Shown: positions 1 to 11,209 of the stretch, in pieces
How the letters are laid out: each line of letters begins with the position of its first letter
Numbering within the stretch: position 1 is the first letter of the stretch
Source: Spirogloea muscicola
Lineage: Eukaryota; Streptophyta; Zygnematophyceae; Spirogloeales; Spirogloeaceae
DNA length: 63,173 nucleotides
NCBI GenBank assembly: GCA_009602725.1
Contig: WELB01000003.1
Location: 652,357-715,529, forward strand
Reading direction: 5' to 3'
Translations under genes and position numbers: made by a program
The notes under the pieces: model-generated
The model's database searches: none
What the model was told of the DNA's origin: nothing
The model's input: only the letters and a program-made list of their open reading frames with translations

Positions 1-46
1 GGGCACCCGGGCGGCGGGCGCCGCCGCCGGCGCCGGCGCCGCGGCT

Positions 47-2402
47 ATGGAGACGGACCCCGTCATGGCCTGGCTCAAGTCCGAGGGCGGCGCCTCGGCC
101 GTCGCGCGCGTCACGCCAGTCGCCGGCGGCTGCATCAACGCCGCGCACCGTTACGACACCGACGCCGGCCCCTTCTTCGTCAAGACCAACAGGTCTGCCA
201 CTGCTGCCGCTTTTAAATCCCAAAGTTGGAAACGGCACTTCACGTTCCCTTTGCTTCCATCTAGTGACGCTAGCGGGGCTCTAGCTTTCAAGCTCGAGCT
301 CGGCGACGGGGTGTCGCACCCCGGTGGCTGCTGAATGTGGCGGTCTCTTGTGGGCTGGCCAGGAGCATCGGCCCGTCCATGTTCGAGGCCGAGGCCCGAG
401 GCCTGCAGGCCATGTGGGAGACGCACACGCTGCGCATCCCCAAGCCTCTCAAGGTGGGCCGACGCAGCACCAATCTAACGTACATTGCGCCTCATCTGCC
501 GCTGCCGTATGCGTCAGTCATATCGCCTTGACAGGAGTATCGAGCTGCAAGTCTCCGATGGTGGAGGTGTTGCGTGATTGGTTAGCAAGGCAGCTCCGAT
601 GGGCAGACAAGCTTTGCTGTGTTTGCTGTCTTCTCAAGCTGAATCTCAACCCTTGGCAGGCCTGTAACAGGTCGGGTCCCTGCCTGGGAGGGGCTCGTTC
701 ATCATCATGGAGTATATTGAGCTTGGCTCACCCCAAGGCGGACAAGTAAGTGCCATCTTTTTGCACTCTCCTGCAATGGCACATTACAGACTTGGCGCAT
801 ACACTCCATGTGCCTCCTTGAAGAACGAAGACTTGTAGAGGAGCATAAAGCATGACATTGTTGGATGCGTGTCATTTGCACAAGTGGGCATCCTGCATCA
901 TCGTCAAGTAACGCCTTCTTGCTGAGGCCCATCATTGAGGAGCTCTCCACTGCTGTTGTGCTATAGTAGAAGTGACAGCGATATGCTCTTCTACCTTGGT
1001 TGACAGGCTGTTTTGGGTAGGCAGTTAGCAGAGATGCACGGCAACTCGACCAGCACCAAGGGCTTTGGTTTCGATCTTGACAACACAATTGGCAGGTGAA
1101 AGCTCGCCAGAAGCTACTGTCCTCGTGCTTTGCAGGCATGTTGAGCACCTGACAGATTTCTTTGACACGCTGACGATGTTGAGAATGGTTGTCTGGCTGG
1201 CAATATGTAGCACGCCGCAGCCAAACCCCTGGACCAAGGACTGGACGACCTTCTTCAAAGACCACCGTCTGGGTTACCAATTCCAGCTTGCACAGCAGCA
1301 GTACCAGGACAACGAGATATTCCAGCTTGGTATTTTATTGCACCTGCTGATTGCGCATGCTGGCACGATGGCAAGAAGTTGTGTTAGCGCTTGTGACATG
1401 TCTATAATGGGCAACAGGGCATACTCTGGCGTTGCAGGACATCAATGAGTCTGCGGGTTCATCCTGCTGCTCAACTAGAATTCTGCACTTGTGGCAGATA
1501 GCTTGGCTGCTCCAGAGCTTGTGTAGAAGTGAAAGGCAGTCAACAGCGCGCTGATACTGGGCTCCTCCTCGTACTTCTGAAGGAAGGTATCCCTAGTCAC
1601 CAACTAACATTGTGCGTCGTGAACGCGGCCACTCTGCTTGCCTTTCTCAATGCAGGTCAGAGACTCCTGGGGAAGTTGCCGGAATTACTGGGAGATGTAG
1701 AGGTAAAGCCAGCCCTCCTCCATGGCGATCTTTGGAGTGGCAACATCACTGCTGACAAGCAGGGGAGATATGTCATATTGGATCCAGCTACATACTGTGA
1801 GTTGTGTCTGGCGTGGGCCTATTGGGACCCGTCAATATGCTGCACTATGGGCTTGCATCAGTAGACACAAATGATGCTTCCTAATTGGGCTAGCGGTTTT
1901 CAGGAAGCTGGCAATGATCTGAACGAACAAGCTTTGCTGTTGACCAGACGGGCACAGCGAAGCTGAGTTTGGAATGTCTTGGTGTGCTGGCTTTGGTCCT
2001 GCTTTCTACAGCGCTTACTTTGCGGTGAGAATAGAAGGTTCAGTTATCGTTTTCCTGATTGTTGCTGCTTAAGTAGTACTTGTGACATCCTTGCAACATG
2101 TAAATGGTCCATGTGCATGGTTTTTTGCAAAAATAAATATATGTTGCCTGCGATCGTCTTTGATGCAGCGGCTCTTGTGTAGGATGCTAGGGCCGTGACA
2201 CATACACATTGTTGTGCCCTTTGAGCCGAGTTGCTTTTCTATTGAACCAATCTGGCCACGAATATTGCAGGTGCTACCTAAGCAGCCTGGCTTTGAGCAG
2301 CGAGCGGAGCTCTACAAGCTATACCACTATTTGAATCATTACAACCTCTTTGGCTCTGGTTACCGCTCATCATGCATGTCTATCATCCAGAAATTTATTT
2401 GA
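47..2402 (+). CDS. FN3K: Fructosamine-3-kinase (ketosamine kinase), 8 exons
   Basis: Phosphorylates the sugar of fructosamine and related glycated amines so that the adduct falls off the protein. Exons 47-192, 363-453, 671-745, 1007-1095, 1211-1329, 1656-1796, 1948-2024 and 2271-2402 join in phase to 289 residues, the family's usual size. Visible motifs are the nucleotide loop VAGGCIN (residues 25-31), the FFVKTNR strand, IIMEYIEL in the hinge, the catalytic HGDLWSGN (Asp198) and the metal-binding ILDPATY (Asp216). The C-terminal PKQPGFEQRAELYKLYHYLNH stretch is also typical. Cys29 in the P-loop matches the cysteine described as a redox switch in plant and human FN3Ks. The frame stays open from ATG 47 to the window edge, so an upstream start with a plastid transit peptide is possible; plant FN3K is plastid-targeted. 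Confidence 0.93.
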
Positions 2403-4111
2403 CAAGCAGCCAAGCTTCTTTGTAGGTGAAGCATGGCATGAACTAGCAGCCTGGGCTTTGGAGCTTCTCCTTTGGTAGTTGACCGTGATCATATCTCATG
2501 GGCTGGCTTTGCACAGCCCTCGCCCCCTTTGGAAGAGCCAGTATCTTCCTTGGCACTGCTCCTGCTCTTCAGCTCCTTTGAACCTTGTCACTTTTTGTGG
2601 GCTTGCCCCCCGGGGCCCCTTATGGAGGAACTTCTCGCACTGTTACTGTGGCCCCCTTCAGCTTGAGGCTTCGCTTTGTGTCGCCCATCCTTTGCTCTAG
2701 CTTCTGCCTGAACAGTGTGTCGGCTTTGAAGTGGCCTCCATCTCATTCTAGCCGCACCGTGCTCCTCTTTTTGGAAGAGCTGCTCCTGATTCTGAGTATG
2801 CATCTCTCTGACTTGTGGCAGCTGGTCAGGCTACACTGAGCACCCATTTCTAGTAGCCACGTGCATTGCTATGTGGACTAGCGCTCTGGCCCTTTCGGTC
2901 CCTTTCTATTCACCTGGGGCTGGCCTTTTGAAGCCATCGCCCCGCCCCCTTTTGAAAAGCAGAGTACTTGTTGCATTGCCTTCCGCCCCTCCTCGCGTAG
3001 CAGAATCTTTGGTACTCCATTTAGCTCCCAACAATTCATCAGAAAGCAAGAGCTCTTCGAGAGGGTGCGGTGGTTGTAGAAGAGCAAGAAGCAGGTCATC
3101 TGAAGAGGGCGAGCTGCAAAAAGCCAGGCCGAGATGAAGGGACAAGGGGGAGATGGTCTGTGGAAGGCCAGCCCACTTAGTGAGGACAAGGTCTGCAGGA
3201 TCTGGAAAACGCGTGACCACACAGCTACACAGGTGTTAGAAGGGGTTACTAAGCGACCATCCTTCACGGTACTTGCAAATGGTGTCTCAGTCCTTAGCAC
3301 TCCGGCTCCTTCAGACCTTGTCCATTCTTTTGGGCTGGCCTCTCCCAGCCACCAGTTAATCTGGCCGCGCTTGCCTTGCATAGGGTGTGACTTAAAGCTT
3401 TCCGGCCCCTTTGGACCTTGTTCATCTTCTTCAGGTTCTCTGTTCCGAGCCATTGCCTTAAATTTGATTAGTAGTTTCTTTTCTTTATTTCCCAGACCTC
3501 GCCCCTTCTGATGGAAGAGCACTTTCTTCTCAGAGAGCTCACTTTCCTTGTTAGGCAAGTGGCTACTACAAATGGTTGCTCAAAATCCCCCAGTCAGCAG
3601 CCGCAAGTCAGAGTAGCTTGCATCCGGGAAATTGTCATCACGGCGAAGACAGCAGCAGCCAAAGCGCAGCCTGCCCGCGAGTGCAGTGCAAATGCCTGGG
3701 ATAGGAACGGCGCAGCGAGACTGACAGGCGCATGCAGGACACCTGAGCGAGCGATCCGCTCTCGGCTGGCTTTCACAGCCTCCTCTTGATATACTCAGCG
3801 GCTTTCGTTTAAATCATGGGGCTGCCATTTGTGGTTTAGGGTGTAGGGTTTAGAATCTTAGCTTAGCTTAGCTTAGCACTTAGCACTTAGCACTTAGCTT
3901 CACACTCACCCTGCAACCTGCTCGCCTCGCCCAGCCGCCGCCGCCGCCGCCGCCGCCGTCGAGTCTCAGCTTCTCTCGGCAGGCCGATCAGCTGCGTACG
4001 TCTTTCTGCTCGGCGGCCGGAGCTCTCCATGCAGCTCGGAGACCTGGGCGTCCCTGGCGGCCGGCGAGCTGAGCGTAGCACGAGCTCAGCGGGGCTCGAG
4101 CTACGCGCGCC
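2403..4111. repeat. Intergenic repeats: hairpin modules and retroelement 3' scraps
   Basis: No host gene recognised. The stretch holds hairpin modules of the dispersed family at about 2498-2545, 2915-2965 and 3313-3392; the last is a near-consensus copy with the stem GGCTGG 3333-3338 / CCAGCC 3345-3350. The reverse strand at 3594-3776 encodes a decayed piece of the retroelement C-terminus (RAGCALAAAVF-like). A short telomere-like run (TTTAGGG plus TAGGGTTTAG) lies at 3835-3852, followed by CTTAG-type tandem repeats at 3857-3900. From 3900 to 4111 the DNA is GC-rich with a (GCC)n run at 3935-3958 and is probably the promoter and 5' UTR of the next gene. Confidence 0.7.
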
Positions 4112-7100
4112 ATGAGGGCCTCGCAGCAGCCGACGCCCGTAGTGAAGGACCTCGTGTTCCTCGGTGGTGGCCACAGGTGCATCACACGCACCCCATTGCA
4201 CTGACCGGGGGCTCACTTCGATGCCATTGATAAGGCTTGTGTAGATATGCACCTGAGCAAGTCCTGAGCATGTCAAGGCAGCTGCCATGCGGCCGGTACT
4301 ACGTCTATCTGATGGTGGCCTACAGAACGGGTGTTCCAGTGCCATTTGGTTGAGCTGTTATGCTCACAAGCCAAGGCTATTGTTACATCCAGCCAGCGTC
4401 TGAAACTTAAACAGACAGCTAGTCATGATCTGGCCTTGGAAGTGGTTCACTTTTAGTGGCGTGTCGCGGAACAAAATCTACAGCTTCTGTTAACACGGCC
4501 ATGTGCGACTGCAAGTGACTAGAAGAGCCTCATTGTCTAAAATCTTGGCATGGTTTATGGACTCGTGCAGTCACGTGATTGTGCTGAAGAGCTTTGGCAT
4601 GAAGCCCATGCCTGGCGTGAGATTGACGCTCGTTAGTAGGGATGTTCATACCCCATACAGTGGCATGCTCCCTGGCTATGTGGCAGGTCCTGTTTGAACC
4701 CTATGGCAGACCCATGGAGCTACAGTAACAGGATGATCTGCACATAATCAAGCAGTAGATTGCCATCTTTGAACTGTGCTGACAGCATTGGAGACTAAAG
4801 AAAAGAGATAAATCCAAAGCCCCAAGTCAGAACCCTAAGCATACATTCAAGGTCCAAGTGAATGGTGCCGTAAGCATTCCCTGTACCTATAGATGGCTTC
4901 TAATCTACTTGTGGTGTTGCGTCATAAGCGCCTGCTGCTGAGAGGTTATTATGTTGTGTATGAGCGCCTGCTGTTGACAGGCCATTATGCATACGAGGAC
5001 TGTCACATCGACCTGCGGAGGCTAGCACGGTTTGCGGGCGCACGTCTGATTCACTGCTCAGCAAGTGGCATTGACATGCAGGTAGTGTGATGTCCTCCTA
5101 GTTGATGCAGCACATGAAAGAAAGTACTTATTTCATAGTAGAGATGCCTTCAGCATGCTTTGCAGTAGTGCACAGGAAGCTAATATTTTCAGCTGCTTTT
5201 GTGCAGCTCAAGCAAGTTCTTCTCGATGGGCGGCCACCCATGAAGTTTGATGTTCTTTCGCTTGACATCGGTGTCACTTCTCTCGTATGCTGTCATACCA
5301 ACTGCTCTATCACTGACTGTTGCAAATCATGTAGATCTACCCACTTGCTGGACATCTTACCTCATCGTTGCGTACCACTGGTCTTTGCTTCTTCCGCCTG
5401 GCAATGTAGCTTGAAGTTGGCTACAAGCGCTGGCATATTGCAGCAACAAGTCTCAGGAGCTGCCAAGTATACGACACCGGTCAAGCCTATCAACCTCTTC
5501 CACGAGCGCTGGCAAAAGACATTGGACCGCATCACATCCTGCCCTTCTGAGGTACGAGCTCATGAGTATTGACATTGACTTTCACGAAGTTGGCACCTGT
5601 GGCATCTACATGATCGTCAAGAGCCTGCCTGCTTTGCAGGCCCTTCAAGAAGAGGCACTTCTTCATTGCCCCAGCGCACCTAGCTTCAGTTGTGGATTGT
5701 TCCTGCTTGTGACTCACCTTTGCACTTAGCTGAGCCAGGAGGAGAGAATTGCGATCGTAGGTGGTGGGGCAGGCGGCGTAGAGCTCTGCCTGGCTATTCA
5801 GCATCGCCTGCTTGAAGAGCTTAAGGTGCTAAGCAGTAACAACACCCTCGTGCAATTTGTGCTCGAGGACCAACAATATGAGCAACCAACCAATTTAGCT
5901 TCTCTGCTTGGAGTCCTGGATGCATCCAGGAGTACCATGAATCAATTAGCTGTTGGCTAGCTTGAGTGTGTGGAGGGTTGACTTTGGATTTAACATCATA
6001 GTGCATAGTGTTGTAAGGCTTGTCGTTTGCGTGTGTCTGACAGTCGTAGTAAGATCTCTACAGCCTGCAATGAAATGCCCATTATGTGCTTGAAAGCCTA
6101 GATGAGCACATCTTGAGTTTTTTTACCCTGGGTTGCAGATTCGTGGCAAGAGCACCGGGGGCCTCTCATTCCAACTGTATACCCGCAGTCGGTTGCTGCC
6201 AATGCACGCGCCAGCTGCTGGCAAGATGTTTGAGCGAATACTACGAGACCGAGGTCGTGCACCCCTCTAGCTCGTGACATATTTAGTGGTCAAGGTTGCG
6301 GCACAGCTTATGAGTTGCTACACAAAACCCCTCAAGTCTTTTGTCTGGCCCCTTCTAAAACTCCTCTGCTTCACAATGTCATGTTTTGAGTCTGTTGACT
6401 GCCAAGATTAAGCACCCACCATTCTTACTTATGCTCCCGTAAGCTGCTCATGTTCAGGTGTACAGATTGTGCAGTCCAATGAGATAGCAGAGGTTCAAGA
6501 GAACGTTCTTCTGTCAACAAGTGGCCAGAAGTTTGCCTTCAGTGAATGCTTTTGGTGCACAGAGGTAGGCTTGAGGGGTCCATCTGTATCCTGATTGACC
6601 AACACGTTCTCAGTATGTCAATGACATCCTCTCTCCAATTTCATAACACAAGAATATCACAACAACGTCACTTGACTTGACAGGGCGGCGCCCCAGCTTG
6701 GTTAAACGGCACGGAATTAGCCCTTGATCGCAACGGTTTTGTAAGCATTGAGGAGACTCTACAATCCATTAGCCATACTGGCATCTTTGCTGCTGGGGAT
6801 ATCCATGCCTCGGACGTCCACCCCCGGCCAAAGGCAGGCGTTTTTGCAGTTCGACAGGTCAGCTATTAGTAAGTTATTGAAAATTTTCAGTCTCTTTGCC
6901 GTGTCTGTGCGCTGGTAAGCTGAAAATTGCTAACTGAGGTCTTGGTAATTGATTCCATCTGCTGTCACATGCTAAGCTATTTGCTACTTTGGCAGGGCCC
7001 TCCACTAGCAGACAATTTGCGAAGGCACCTACTTGGAAAGTCACTGAAGCCATTCAGACCGCAACTAAAGTATCTCAGCCTGATCAGGTAATTGCCACAT

Positions 7101-10100
7101 TTAAGCTGGCAAGATCTACTTGGAAGCTTCAGCACTGGTGCAGTCAATGTTATGCAATGAGAGAGCATTCAGCAACTGTGTCCATGTCAAGATGCTGAAC
7201 TGATGCTCAAGACTATGTATTTGCTACAGCACTGGCAACAAGTACGCAATTGCGACACGAGGGGACCTGGCATTTGAAGGCTCATTATTGTGGCTGCTCA
7301 AGGTACTACTTGATGACTCAGTTGGTGAAGACGTCATCGCCAGCATGTGCAGGGCCTGTTAGTGACTAACTGCTGGGCAGGGGCAAAATGCATTTTTATA
7401 TCATTTAAAGAGCTCTTAAGCATACAGGAAGGCCCTAATGCAGGGCTATCGTGAGTCATTTGAAGCTTGCAAATCCAAGACTATATGGTGATATGCTCCA
7501 GCTCCTTACGATGATGATAGATGTTATCCGATACTACACTATCAACAGGGCATGTGATAGAGCATCGTTGGGTGCCGTGAAACTTGCTGTGTTCCTGCTT
7601 GCTGGAATAAGCATATTTCAGACGCAATTTTGATTTCATTTGCGGGACAGGACTGGATCGACAGGGGCTTCATGAGAAAATTTTCAGAGTTACCTGACAT
7701 GGAAGCAAAGCCTAGTCTGAACCTTCCAGTGGCCAGGGCAGCTGGGGAGGGCGTCATGGCTGCCCTGGCTGCGCTCCCCATGCGTTGTGGTGGCTGCGGA
7801 GCGAAGGTCTGGGACCTGGGCACCTCTATCATGCATATCAATACCGTGTGCTCAAGGTCCTCGAAGCAGTACCGCAATCCTTGGCTCTGAATGACTCTAT
7901 ATATAATATGACTTTACAATCTTACAGGTGGGTGCTACAGTTTTATCAAGGGCACTGGCACGACTGAAGGTCATTTCTCGGCCTGAGGTGAGGTTGTGCT
8001 GCCACTTATGCTCCTTGCTGTCAGACAATAGCCCACATTTGACTGTTAGCAGCTATGGAATGATTGTCCAATTCTTGCACTTGCTGGGCCCGATCATAAG
8101 CAGTCAATAGCAGAAAGCTGGCAAGATCTCACTCTTTGTCTGTGCAATCTGCTTGGATCAATAGCATGCAGTCATGGTGGTTTGATTGAGGTGCCTGCAT
8201 TGTCATGCACCTATAGGTGGTCATTGGACTGGAGTCTCCTGATGATGCGTCTGTTGTGCGACTACCACCTGGCAAGGTGAAGGTCCTGCACCCTCCACCA
8301 AAGAGCATGCATTCCATTCTTTCAGCTTCTTCAAGAGGCAAATTGAATATGAGTGAGTCAGAAGCATACAGATACACATCAACAATGTGTGACGATTGTT
8401 GAACTTTGTTCTACTTCCTGATGCACAAGAGGCCATCCATGCATGGCCCACATTATATGAGCTGTGACTGAGCACATTGGCATCTATGAGATGACTGAGC
8501 AGGTGATTGTACACACAGTGGATTTCTTTAGATCCTTTGTGGAGGACCCCTATCTCTTTGGAAAAATTGCAGCAACGCACGCGCTTGGCGACTGCTATGC
8601 CATGGGTGCCGAGCCACTCACAGCACTCGCCATTGCTACAGTGCCCTACAACACTGAGGACAAGGCAAGGTTTCAACCTGCTCCCTTGCCTGGCCAAAAG
8701 AGTTGATTTGCTGCAGCTGACTTTGCAGGACCGCTGATAGATTTTTGGAATCGGAGGATTTAGAGTATCTTCTTGATGAGAGGCAAGTAGATGCGGGTGG
8801 CTTCTCTATCAAAGAAGCCCTGCACGACGTAGCCATCCAGGACATTAGTAAAAGGCACCAAATTGGAGCAGGCAACCATTGTGGTTATAGTCGTGGTTGT
8901 TGCAGAAGTCCCACGCAATCTGGTCAGCTTTAGCTTGTTAGTAGCATGAGCATCAGGCTGAGAATGACCTCATACCATTGCAATCGCATCCTTGTCCAGG
9001 TGGAAGAGGAGCTGTATCAGGCAATGGCCGGCGCGACGGACGTTCTGAATGCTGCCAGGTGCCAGCTGGTAGGAGGGCACACTTCTGAAGGAGTGGAGTT
9101 GTCCTTGGGCTTCGCAATTAACGGGATGATTGAGGAAAGCTCCTTACTGCGCAAGGTACATTAAGATCCTCCATGTCTTGTGCAGTCATTGCCCACTTGG
9201 GTTTTGCAATCATTTCTGAATGCATCAAGGCCCTACTTGTCGATCTTGTGCATCTCCGTATGTCGGCCTTGAGGGCCTTGAGGGTTACGTCCTTTGAGAC
9301 TGGCAGTGAGGTATTTGACCACTCAATTGGCTTCTGATTCTCCTGCAGGGAGGCATGATGGTCGGGGATGTGCTTATACTGACCAAGGCCATTGGGACAG
9401 GCACCCTTTTTGCTGCTGACATGCGTGCCAAAGCCAAGGTGTGCTCTGAACACCATGGACAAGGCACTGCATCCTTGTGTTCCCTACTGTTGTACTACGT
9501 TTTACTGCTGTCAGAACATGGGGTTGCTTGGGTGCAGCATCCAGTGAATTGGTAGGCACTAGGAATTTGGCCTGACTCTGCAATGGGGACAATAGACATC
9601 ATGCTTTACAAAGTGCTGGTCATTTCAGCATCTAGTGCTTGCTTACAGCATAGCTTGGACAAGCTGATGAGGGGACTACATGTATACTGATGCAGGGCTT
9701 CTGGATTGAAGTGGCACTTCGCTCAATGTTACTTCCCAACAAGGTGCACATGCAATTACAAACTGTGCCGTTGTATAATAGTAACTCATCTCTTGGAGGT
9801 TGCTCCTGATTGCTCATCGTAATGCCGTGTGCGCACCTCTCAGATGCTTGTGTCATCTATTTCTTTCATTGGCAGGTGGCAGCAGAGATCCTTGGCACAT
9901 CTAGTGCCACAGCCTGCACAGATGTTACAGGCTTTGGCCTCCTCGGTGAGTGCAGCAATTGATGTTGACTTTCATGGATCACAGGTCCTTGTGAGGTCTA
10001 GATGAGGCATGGGGACATCAGAGTGTCAATGCTCAGGTGGAACCAGATAGGCCGTGGCTGAAAGACATTCTAGTTCATGACGTTGCAATGCAAAGCTTTT

Positions 10101-11209
10101 AGTATGTCTGTGCTTCTGTGCCGATTGATAAGAATGCACTATGTCAGAGGTAGCTACGACTTATATCTGAAGGTACATCATGTTGTGAATCTGCTGGACA
10201 TAGGAAGAATTTAATGACTGCACTACCTCGTTGAATGCTTGCCTTACCCTGCGGCAATGTAGGGCACCTGGTGGAAATGGTGAAGGCCTCTGGCATCCAT
10301 GTATATCTTGACCTTGCTGCAATCCCAATATTGGTGAATAGCCCCAACGACATTTATAGCCTCTTCACTATGTTCGTGAACAAAGATCCACAGGTCTTCA
10401 TTGTCAGTGAACGGCATCGCCATTGGCTATTCCAGTGTACGCGGGAGGTACATGAACCACAAGGTCTCAGGAAGACAATGATCTGAGCTGACAGCAGTAC
10501 TTCCTTTGGCAGGAAGGAGCAGAGGAGTGCGTGGGGGCTGGACTCCTCAGCTCGCTTCAGCCCAGCAATTTGCAGCTGAGACGCTCAATACAGAACCTTG
10601 ACGAGGTAGTCTACTAAGCAAACCTTGAATGCGCCGCTGCTGAGAAGCGGCTATTATCACTATGAATGACACCGTAGACTCTTACACCAATACTTCAAAT
10701 ACCATTCTGTATTCAGCCCTGAGACTGACCTGAGTTGCACTACTTGATTCCAGGCAAACAAGGATCCACGATTCCCGCTCTTATTTGATCCACAGACCGC
10801 CGGGGGCCTCCTGGCCTCAGTGCCTGCTGGCCGTGCTCAGGACTGCATCCACCAGCTTCGCCACGCTGGATACCCCTCCGCGTCAATCATCGGGCAGGTT
10901 TGAGTCTCTTATGAGCCCTGGCGGCTTCTGTGGACTCGTTGAGTGAGATACTAGGCCTTGAGATAGGTGGCGGAGGCCACCAAATCAGCTCGACCGACTA
11001 CAGTACCAATTATCAACCCTCTGAATGGGCCACAGTACCTGCCTTATCTCTGCTTATTGCAGCTCGCCATGTCCACTGTTTGCTCAGCAAGTCTTTGAGC
11101 CCTGTGCATGCAGGTGGTGAGTGCGGGCGCCAGTGATGCCCCCATCTTTGTACAGTATCTCAGACAACCCCAGGGAGCTATAGTTGGCAACTACAGCAAG
11201 TCTGACTAG
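4112..11209 (+). CDS. selD: NADH-dehydrogenase-like / selenophosphate synthetase fusion, 23 exons
   Basis: The C-terminal half makes selenophosphate from selenide and ATP, the Se donor for Sec-tRNA. The N-terminal half is a pyridine-nucleotide-disulphide oxidoreductase like type II NADH dehydrogenase. Exons: 4112-4176, 4571-4686, 4981-5081, 5207-5284, 5444-5551, 5730-5825, 6139-6253, 6458-6564, 6684-6857, 6996-7087, 7230-7302, 7651-7806, 7928-7987, 8217-8276, 8503-8664, 9000-9155, 9349-9438, 9696-9743, 9876-9945, 10263-10333, 10513-10605, 10754-10897 and 11114-11209. They give 776 residues with all phases matching. Motifs: FAD loop VFLGGGHSH (15-23), second Rossmann GGGAGG (167-172), FAAGDIH, then MRCGGCGAK with Cys424 and Lys427 in the place of E. 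coli SelD Cys17/Lys20, [14 protein letters not shown] and [11 protein letters not shown]. The active residue is Cys, not Sec, so no SECIS is needed. The intron after 8664 is GC-AG. The sequence resembles the cyanobacterial fusion, which suggests plastid or bacterial origin. Confidence 0.95.

Noticed and set aside
7807-7890. Apparent frameshift in the SelD active-site region after CGGCGAK
   Set aside because: A GT donor at 7807 and an acceptor ending at 7927 join CGAK to [14 protein letters not shown] in phase, as expected for the family, so it is an intron.
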